A stretch of DNA of 64,000 nucleotides from Rheinheimera sp. 4Y26. GTDB taxonomy: Bacteria > Pseudomonadota > Gammaproteobacteria > Enterobacterales > Alteromonadaceae. The number at the start of each line of letters is the position of its first letter. Within the stretch, counting starts at the first letter, position 1. The notes under the pieces were generated by a model. That model saw only the letters and a list, made by a program, of their open reading frames with translations, was not told the origin of the DNA and searched no databases. This document shows, piece after piece, positions 57,599 through 64,000 of this stretch. Where the stretch lies: assembly GCF_025245835.1 (NCBI RefSeq), contig NZ_JAOBWS010000006.1:1-64000 (forward strand), given 5' to 3'. The position numbers and the translations under genes are program-made.

Positions 57599-59455
57599 AT
57601 TGTGCAGCGCTGTACTTTGCTGCTGCAGTTGTTTGCACAGTTGCAGCACCTGAGCACTGGCGCAGCCGGACTGTTGTTTTAGTTGTTGCTCCAGCTCTGC
57701 CGCCAGCAGGCTTAATTCGGTAAAACCAAATAATGCGGCTGTGCCTTTAATGGCATGCGCCTGATAACGGGCCGCTGGCCAGTCGGCTTGCTGACAGTGT
57801 TGACAGAGTTCGGTGATCTGCGCCGGCAGCGCCTGTACAAAACGGTCTGTCATGGCGCGCAGTTCGGCTTCGGGTAGTTGTAATTGTTGCTGGTGGTGAC
57901 GTCCGGCTAAAAAGTGGTTTAGCACAGCGGCAAATTTGTACCTGTCGACCGGTTTGGCCAGATGGCTGACAAAACCAGCTGCCAGATAACTTTGTACCTC
58001 ATGGGTCATGGTATTGGCGGTGAGCGCCACGCAAGGGGTGTCGATACCGGCCGCGCGCAGTAGTTTAATGGCCGCTACACCGTCCATTTTTGGCATCTGA
58101 ATGTCGGACAACACTAAGTCAAAATCATCCATCAGCGCGGCTTCTACCAGCTGTTCACCATTTTCTACCGCCAGAACTTCAATGCCGGCATGTTGCAGCA
58201 TCCGTTGTAATAACTGCCGGGTATCGGCCTGATCTTCGGCCAGCAGCACCCGGCCCTGCATCTGCTGCCTTGGCAACGCCGCCGGCGCCTGACGTTGTTG
58301 CTGCAGGGCAATTTCTGCTTCGCTGTGCAGCAAAACGCTGTTTGGCCCTGATACCAGCTCAATGCTGGCGACAAAACAACAACCTTTGCCTTCGGTGGCG
58401 CTGTGTAAATACAAGGTACCGCCCATTTTTTCACACAGCTGCCGGGCTATCACCAGGCCAAGGCCTGTGCCGCCAAACTGACGTTGCACCGACACATCGG
58501 CCTGACTAAAAGCCTGAAATAAATGTTGTTGTTGCGCCTCGCTGATGCCGATGCCGCTGTCTTGTACCGCAAACAACAGCTGATTGTGCGCCTGGCTGAT
58601 CTCTATCCGCACAAAACCCTGCTCGGTAAACTTGATGGCGTTATTGCATAAATTCAGCAAAATCTGCTTGAGGCGGGTGGGGTCTGTTTGCAGCTGCGAA
58701 GGTAACGGCAGCTGATAATTCAGGGAAAATTCCAGGCCTTTTTGCTGGGCGCGTTCTTTCACCAATAATTCCAGATCCAGCAACAGCTGACAGAGGTTGA
58801 CCGGCAGCACTTCCAAATCCAGTTTATTGGCGGAAATTTTTGATAAATCGAGTAAATCGTTTAATAACGCCTGCAGATGTTTACCGTTACGGCAAATGGT
58901 CTGAATGGCTTGGTGTTGGTCGGCTTCGTCAAATTCACCAGCCAGAATAGCTTCGGCATAACCAATGACTGAGGCCAGTGGAGTGCGGATTTCATGGCTG
59001 ATGGTGGCCAGAAAACGGCTTTTGGCTTCATTGGCCTGCAGCAATTGAGCGGTCAGTTGTTGTAGTTCATGGCGCTGGCGTACCAGTCTGAGCTGGGTCG
59101 AGACTCTGGCTTTCACCACTTCGGCATGAAAAGGCTTATGGATATAGTCCTGTGCGCCAAGTTGCAGCCCGAGCTGTTCATTTTCGGCAGATTGCAGACC
59201 GGTAATAAAAATCACCGGAATTTGGCAGGTCAGGGTATTGGCACGCAGTGCTTTTAAGGTATCAAAACCATCCAGCCCTGGCATCAGCACATCCATCAGG
59301 ATCAGATCCGGCGCCTGCTCCAGGCATTTATCCAGCGCCTGTTGGCCGCTTTGTGCCAGTCTGATGCTGTAGTCCGGCCGCAATAAATCGGCCAGCACCT
59401 TCAGATTGGTTTTTTCATCATCTACCAGCAGTAAGCTGGCCCGCTCCGACTTCAC
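57590..59455 (-). CDS. Hybrid histidine kinase, REC-HisKA-HATPase-REC-Hpt
   Basis: A 621-residue soluble phosphorelay protein. Numbering from the chosen start: receiver 1 with D55, HisKA with ISHEIRTP (H154), ATPase domain with NLCNNAIKF, DSGIGI and GGTGLGL, receiver 2 with D451 (VLSDIQMPKMDG) and a C-terminal Hpt domain with H567 (AHAIKGTA). All phosphotransfer residues are present. The GTG at 59455 lies five bases past the diguanylate cyclase stop and follows GGAGG; an earlier in-frame GTG (59491) overlaps that gene and is less likely. Part of a three-gene signalling operon. Confidence 0.88.
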   Translation of the reverse strand: MKSERASLLLVDDEKTNLKVLADLLRPDYSIRLAQSGQQALDKCLEQAPDLILMDVLMPGLDGFDTLKALRANTLTCQIPVIFITGLQSAENEQLGLQLGAQDYIHKPFHAEVVKARVSTQLRLVRQRHELQQLTAQLLQANEAKSRFLATISHEIRTPLASVIGYAEAILAGEFDEADQHQAIQTICRNGKHLQALLNDLLDLSKISANKLDLEVLPVNLCQLLLDLELLVKERAQQKGLEFSLNYQLPLPSQLQTDPTRLKQILLNLCNNAIKFTEQGFVRIEISQAHNQLLFAVQDSGIGISEAQQQHLFQAFSQADVSVQRQFGGTGLGLVIARQLCEKMGGTLYLHSATEGKGCCFVASIELVSGPNSVLLHSEAEIALQQQRQAPAALPRQQMQGRVLLAEDQADTRQLLQRMLQHAGIEVLAVENGEQLVEAALMDDFDLVLSDIQMPKMDGVAAIKLLRAAGIDTPCVALTANTMTHEVQSYLAAGFVSHLAKPVDRYKFAAVLNHFLAGRHHQQQLQLPEAELRAMTDRFVQALPAQITELCQHCQQADWPAARYQAHAIKGTAALFGFTELSLLAAELEQQLKQQSGCASAQVLQLCKQLQQQSTALHNAV

Positions 59456-59460
59456 TGTCC

Positions 59461-60384
59461 CTAGTCCTCCAGTGTCGGGTCTTGACTCCACAACACCCGG
59501 TTTTTTCCTTGCCTCTTGGCTTCATACAACATGTCGTCGGCCTGTTTCAGAGCCTGCTCGGCAGAATCAGCGGCTGAGGCCCGCACTGTGCAGCCGCCGG
59601 CACTGATGGTCAGCACACCCTGGGTGGGCTGATGTGGAATTTGCAGGTTATAAATTGCCTGCCGGCAGTTTTCAATCATTTGCCAGCTGGCTTGGGGTGG
59701 GGTTTCCGGCAGGATAATGACAAATTCTTCACCGCCATAACGGGCAATAAAATCAAAAGGACGTTTTAATTCCGCGGACAGGGTTTTGGCCACCGCCTGC
59801 AATACGCGGTCACCGGCGGCATGGCCATAAAAATCGTTATAAAGTTTAAAATTGTCGACATCCAGCATCACCAGCGACACCAGGCTTTGTTTACGGCTGG
59901 CAGCCCGCCATTCCTGTGACAGAATTTCTTCGTATTTACGGCGGTTTGCCACTGTTGTCAGCGGGTCGATATTTGCCAGTTGTTCCAGCAACAGCCTTTG
60001 TCTGGCCAGCTGCAGATGCAGTTTTATCCGCGCCAGCACAATAGCGGCGTGAAAGGGTTTGTTAATGTAATCACAGGCGCCCAGCAACAGCCCCTGCTCT
60101 TCATGGCTGACATCATTCAGTGAGGTAATAAAAATCACCGGAATGGCACAGGTATTGGCGTCGTGTTTCAGCCGGCTGATCACTTCAAAACCGTCGATAC
60201 CCGGCATCACCACATCCAGCAATATTAAATCAGGCTGGTATTCAGCGGCCTTGCGGATCCCCTGTTCACCATCCTGAGCCAGAATGACATCAACTTCATC
60301 CCGCAGAATATCGCTGAGGATTTTGAGATTGGACTTTTTGTCATCCACAATCAAAACCCGTTGTTTTTGCGGCTTAGTGCGCAT
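59461..60384 (-). CDS. Response regulator diguanylate cyclase (REC-GGDEF)
   Basis: A 307-residue PleD/WspR-type protein. The receiver domain has D57 and conserved K109; the GGDEF domain carries GGEEF at 217-221 and an intact inhibitory site RPFD at 208-211, spaced five residues before it, so it should make c-di-GMP and be feedback-inhibited. The domain's opening motif reads DPLTTVANRR where DPLTGLANRR is usual. GGAG lies four bases before the ATG. It lies between two hybrid kinases that are obvious candidates to phosphorylate it. Confidence 0.92.
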   Translation of the reverse strand: MRTKPQKQRVLIVDDKKSNLKILSDILRDEVDVILAQDGEQGIRKAAEYQPDLILLDVVMPGIDGFEVISRLKHDANTCAIPVIFITSLNDVSHEEQGLLLGACDYINKPFHAAIVLARIKLHLQLARQRLLLEQLANIDPLTTVANRRKYEEILSQEWRAASRKQSLVSLVMLDVDNFKLYNDFYGHAAGDRVLQAVAKTLSAELKRPFDFIARYGGEEFVIILPETPPQASWQMIENCRQAIYNLQIPHQPTQGVLTISAGGCTVRASAADSAEQALKQADDMLYEAKRQGKNRVLWSQDPTLED

Positions 60385-60477
60385 AATACTCCGGCATTTT
60401 CAAATCGTTACGCCAACAGTTGCCCCAAGGCGTCGGCGATTGAACAAAGTTCAGTTTTTGCAATAAAGCCTGGCTTG

Positions 60478-63400
60478 TCAAATGCGCCGCTGTGCTTTTT
60501 GCCGCTGCTGTAATAATTGCTGACAGTGTACTGCAGCTCTTTCATATTCGACATCACTGATTTCATCGGCAATCTGGCAAAGTTGTGGCCAGCATGGCTC
60601 AGGCCGGCCCAATTCCAGCAGTGCCGGTACCAGCTCTTCAGCGGCAAAATCAGATTCGCGCAATAGCGGCAATAAGGCCTGCAACACTGCATCCAGGTCG
60701 TTGAAAACGGCTTTTTCTGTTTGTGACGGCATCAGTTGGCTCAGCTGATGCTGCAGTTGTGCCAGTTGTTGCAGCATTTGCCCAAAGGCATGTTCATCAA
60801 CAGCGCCTGTTACCAGCATAGTCTCCACCTGCTGACAGCTTTGTGACAGCGCAAAAGCCCCAATATAAGCGCTGGTTGATTTCAGTGAATGAACATCCAG
60901 ATGCAGTTGTTGCCACTGTTGCTGCTGATACTGCTGTTGCAGTCGCTGAACCTGATCCCTGTGCTCCAGTTCAAAATCCCGCAGCAGGTTCAGATACAAC
61001 TGGGTTTTGCCACCCAGATTTTTCTGCGCCTGCGCTGTGTCGAGCTCAGCAACGCCGCTCAGGGCATACAATAATTGTTGATCTTCAGCACTGAGCGTCA
61101 ATTCATTTTCCGGTTGTGCCGTGTTACTGACCGGTGTCAGATAACAGAGCAGGGTGCGGTATAGCTGTTCAGGATCAATAGGTTTAGTTAAATGTTCATT
61201 CATACCCGCCACTTTGCTCTGGGCGATGTCACTTTGCATGGCATGGGCGGTCATGGCAATAATAGGGAGCTCGGTCAGCAGCAGTTGCTGACGGATTTGC
61301 CGGGTCGCAGTCAGTCCGTCCATTTCCGGCATCTGAATATCCATCAACACCAGATCGTATTTTTGCTGTTGTAAACGGCGGATAGCTAATACGCCATTTT
61401 CGGCAATATCCACCTGCACTTTGCTGTCTTTGAGTAAACCCAAAGCCACCTGGCGGTTAATTGGATGATCTTCCACCAGCAAAATACGGTAAGGCGATAA
61501 ATTCGGGATCTGGCTGTCCTGCACCACAGGGCGGCGCATCACAGGTTGTTGTTGCTGCATATTATAAATGGCATCAAGCAAAATCGAATGATTCACTGGC
61601 TTTTCAATAAATTGGTGAATTTTCACGCCCTGTAAGTTGGCTTTAGCCTGCTCTTTGTCATAAGCCGACACCATCAGAATATGGGGCGCGTTGTCCAGTT
61701 GCTGAATACGGCGTGAGGTTTCAATGCCATCCAGCCCCGGCATACGCCAGTCCATCAGCACAAAATCATAAGGCCGGTTTTGTTTGCGCGCCTGCTGCAC
61801 CAGTTCAATGGCCTGATAACCATTGTCGGTTTCATCGGCTTTGATACCAAGTTCAGATAACAGGCTAAGCAGCACAGTACGGGCCAGGCTGATGTCGTCC
61901 ACCACCAGTGCTCTGAGTTTGCCAAAATCCAGTGGCAGGTTGTGCTGGTTGCTGGTTGGCAGCGCCGGCGCTTTGCCAAGCACCATATTAAAGTAAAAAG
62001 TACTGCCAACATCGGTTTCACTTTCCAGCCAGATGTCCCCCTGCATCAGCTCACAGAGCTGTTTACAGATAGCGAGCCCCAGGCCAGAGCCGCCATATTT
62101 GCGGGTAATGGAACCATCAGCCTGACTGAAAGACTGGAACAGACTTTGTTGTTGTTCCGGCGAAATACCAATGCCGTTGTCGCTGACAGAACCCTGAATT
62201 TTCAGCTGTTCGCCTTCTGTCGACAGCAACTGCAATTGAATGCCAATAGCGCCTTTGTCGCTGAATTTCACCGCATTACTGATTAAGTTCACCAGCACCT
62301 GCTGGATACGCAGCGGATCGCCTAATAAGGCCGGCGGAATTTGCGGATCTATGTTACACACCAGCTCCAGCCCTTTGGCGTGTGCTTTAAGTGCATTTAA
62401 ATTCACCGCACGGCGTACCACTTTTTCCAGTCCAAAACGGGTTTGTTCCAGTTCCAGTTTGCCCGCTTCAATTTTGGAAAAGTCCAGGATGTCATTGACC
62501 AGGCTCAGCAGCACCTCGCCGGATTCCTGAATTTTGCCGATATAGTCTTGCTGTTCGGCAGTTAAATCGGTTTTGCTGGCCAGCCGGCTTAAACCAATGA
62601 CGGCGTTGATTGGGGTGCGGATCTCATGGCTCATTCTGGCCAGGAACGAAGATTTGGCTGCTGTGGCATCTTCAGCGCGGATTTTGGCGGACGCCAGTTC
62701 CTGCGTGCGTTCCCACACTTTTTGTTCCAGATTTTTATTGGCAGCCACTACCTGATGGTACAGCCTGGTATTTTCAAACAGAATGGCGGTTTGGTTAGCC
62801 AGCAACTGCAATAAATTAATGCGTTGTTCGGTAAAGGCGCCGGTTAATTCAAAATGCTCCAGATACAACAAACCATACAGCTGGCCACTGACAATCACCG
62901 GAATACATAAAATGGCGGCCGGCAGGGCTTGTTGTGCAGAACTGCTGATTAAATCCTGTAATAAATGGCTGGCGGTACTGGTGTCGTTGATCAGTCTTGG
63001 CTGCAAACTGCGGCACACCAGCGCCTGTAGTTGACCCGACAAGACACGGCCGGCGGCACTTTGCGGTGAGCAGGCTTTAGGCTGCAGCTGCTGATCATCA
63101 TCCAGCAATAGCAAATGACCTGCCTGAGCGCCGGCATTTTCCACAATTAAATCAATCATTTGTTGTAAGAATGCCGCCAGGTCAATCTGGCCGCTCAGGG
63201 TTTCGGCCGCTTTGAGCACCGAGGCCATATCCAATAGCTGGCTTTGTGGTTTTTGTTGTTGCAACGCAGGTTGCTGCTGCTGCATCAGGGCAACTTTATT
63301 GTGCGCCTGCCACTGCTGGTAACTTTGCTGGGCTTTTTGCTGATACAGCACGGCAAAATCGGCTTTATCCTGCGATTGCCAGTAGCTGGCGGCCAGCTCC

Positions 63401-64000
63401 AGACTGATGGCCAGATGCTGATTAAAACCACTTTGTTGCGCCAGCTCAATCGCTCTGTCATAGGCTTGCCAGGCGTTGGCTTCTTTGTCGATGGCATTCA
63501 TTTCCGCCATTAATAACGCGATTTTATGCCGGTGGTTGGCACCGGCGCGCACCGACCATTTTTGCAGTAAGGCCAGGTATTGTTCGGCCAGTGGCCGCCA
63601 CTCTGTGGCAAGTTCGCTGTTTTGTTTGCATAAACGGGTAGCGAGCAGAGCGGCAAAAAAATAAAACTCGGTCTGGTGGTATAAGGACATGGCCACGCCC
63701 ACCAGTGGCAAAGCAGCCTGATAATGGCGAATGGCGCTTTGCTCATCACCGGCCAGATAAGCCAGCATCAGCTTGATACTGTGATAACAAAATAAAATGG
63801 TGACGTTCTGGCTTTGTTCCAGCAGCGGAACCTCCAGATCCTCGTCAAAAGCTTCACCGGACAGTTGCAGAAAGATGCCGTCATTTTTCTGCAAGTTCTG
63901 CACATATTGCTGCCATAATCGGATAAATTGCAGGTTGTAGGCAAAACGTTTGTCGGCGATAAACTGGCGGTATTTAGCCAGGTTGGCTGACACTTCTGAC
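60478..64000 (-). CDS. Giant hybrid histidine kinase, 5' end beyond the window
   Basis: The frame is open to the window edge, with 1171 residues from an internal GTG at 63993. Domains by that numbering: helical TPR-like repeats (1-240), a GAF domain (about 260-405), coiled coil, HisKA with H456 (MSHEIRTP), ATPase with NLISNAVKF, DNGIGI and GGSGLGL, receiver 1 with D748, receiver 2 with D885, and Hpt with H1035 (VHSLKSTS). The N-terminal part resembles the C-terminal half of very large kinases that begin with a Ser/Thr-kinase and an AAA-type ATPase region, so the true protein is probably much longer. It precedes the diguanylate cyclase by about 90 bases. Confidence 0.85.
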   Translation of the reverse strand, partial: SEVSANLAKYRQFIADKRFAYNLQFIRLWQQYVQNLQKNDGIFLQLSGEAFDEDLEVPLLEQSQNVTILFCYHSIKLMLAYLAGDEQSAIRHYQAALPLVGVAMSLYHQTEFYFFAALLATRLCKQNSELATEWRPLAEQYLALLQKWSVRAGANHRHKIALLMAEMNAIDKEANAWQAYDRAIELAQQSGFNQHLAISLELAASYWQSQDKADFAVLYQQKAQQSYQQWQAHNKVALMQQQQPALQQQKPQSQLLDMASVLKAAETLSGQIDLAAFLQQMIDLIVENAGAQAGHLLLLDDDQQLQPKACSPQSAAGRVLSGQLQALVCRSLQPRLINDTSTASHLLQDLISSSAQQALPAAILCIPVIVSGQLYGLLYLEHFELTGAFTEQRINLLQLLANQTAILFENTRLYHQVVAANKNLEQKVWERTQELASAKIRAEDATAAKSSFLARMSHEIRTPINAVIGLSRLASKTDLTAEQQDYIGKIQESGEVLLSLVNDILDFSKIEAGKLELEQTRFGLEKVVRRAVNLNALKAHAKGLELVCNIDPQIPPALLGDPLRIQQVLVNLISNAVKFSDKGAIGIQLQLLSTEGEQLKIQGSVSDNGIGISPEQQQSLFQSFSQADGSITRKYGGSGLGLAICKQLCELMQGDIWLESETDVGSTFYFNMVLGKAPALPTSNQHNLPLDFGKLRALVVDDISLARTVLLSLLSELGIKADETDNGYQAIELVQQARKQNRPYDFVLMDWRMPGLDGIETSRRIQQLDNAPHILMVSAYDKEQAKANLQGVKIHQFIEKPVNHSILLDAIYNMQQQQPVMRRPVVQDSQIPNLSPYRILLVEDHPINRQVALGLLKDSKVQVDIAENGVLAIRRLQQQKYDLVLMDIQMPEMDGLTATRQIRQQLLLTELPIIAMTAHAMQSDIAQSKVAGMNEHLTKPIDPEQLYRTLLCYLTPVSNTAQPENELTLSAEDQQLLYALSGVAELDTAQAQKNLGGKTQLYLNLLRDFELEHRDQVQRLQQQYQQQQWQQLHLDVHSLKSTSAYIGAFALSQSCQQVETMLVTGAVDEHAFGQMLQQLAQLQHQLSQLMPSQTEKAVFNDLDAVLQALLPLLRESDFAAEELVPALLELGRPEPCWPQLCQIADEISDVEYERAAVHCQQLLQQRQKAQRRI

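Overview
This 64 kb window looks like chromosome from an aquatic, heterotrophic gammaproteobacterium of the Alteromonadales/Chromatiaceae type, with Rheinheimera or a close relative as my best guess. That placement is an inference from gene content: a Fur-box tonB-exbB-exbD operon, MetJ-like operators, a PhoX phosphatase, many c-di-GMP and hybrid histidine-kinase genes, and overall mid-range GC. I found no rRNA or tRNA gene, no CRISPR array, no prophage and no intact insertion sequence.

Layout. 1-14500: an intergenic repeat, then mostly core genes: a 2OG-Fe(II) oxygenase, elaA, a Tat-exported PhoX preceded by four phased Pho half-sites, an alpha/beta hydrolase, a cysM-EamA exporter pair, a duplicated-domain OmpA-like protein, a TrmH-family methyltransferase, an amidohydrolase, an RbgA/YlqF GTPase and an FG-GAP repeat protein. 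14500-19400: a small membrane protein plus a PepSY membrane protein, probably iron-related, then sulfate uptake genes sbp-cysT-cysW behind a perfect MetJ-type box. 19400-28400: an accessory stretch, all on the plus strand, of about 18 small genes, many of them membrane proteins of unknown function, some AT-rich. It includes two small proteins of 48 residues and ends with PspC-domain and Rof-like genes. 28400-45980: metabolic and signalling genes, the detached sulfate ATPase gene cysA behind a second MetJ-like site and a 41-codon ORF, arfB, yjdM, the TonB operon under a Fur box, metF under a third MetJ-like operator, and a large GGDEF/EAL protein.

46000-52000: an inserted module that is more AT-rich than its surroundings. 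It is bracketed by an IS3-family transposase fragment on the left and an IS21-family end on the right. It encodes a 64-residue secreted peptide precursor with two cysteines, a strong intercistronic hairpin, a periplasmic CPPC protein, an HlyD/MacA-type adaptor, a MacB/LolD-type ATPase and an 800-residue double FtsX permease. I read it as an undescribed peptide export system, and it is the best candidate here for something new. 52150-64000: gor, rmuC, a periplasmic binding protein, a small hydrolase, a second EamA transporter, and a three-gene signalling cluster (giant hybrid kinase cut by the window edge, a REC-GGDEF diguanylate cyclase, a REC-kinase-REC-Hpt hybrid).

A theme running through the window is sulfur supply: sulfate import (sbp, cysT, cysW, cysA), cysteine synthesis (cysM), possible cysteine export (EamA partner) and the methyl branch of methionine synthesis (metF). 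Three of these loci carry AGACGTCT-like tandem boxes, which suggests that a MetJ-type repressor links sulfate uptake to methionine status. Iron (Fur box, TonB, PepSY) and phosphate (Pho boxes, PhoX) acquisition are also represented.
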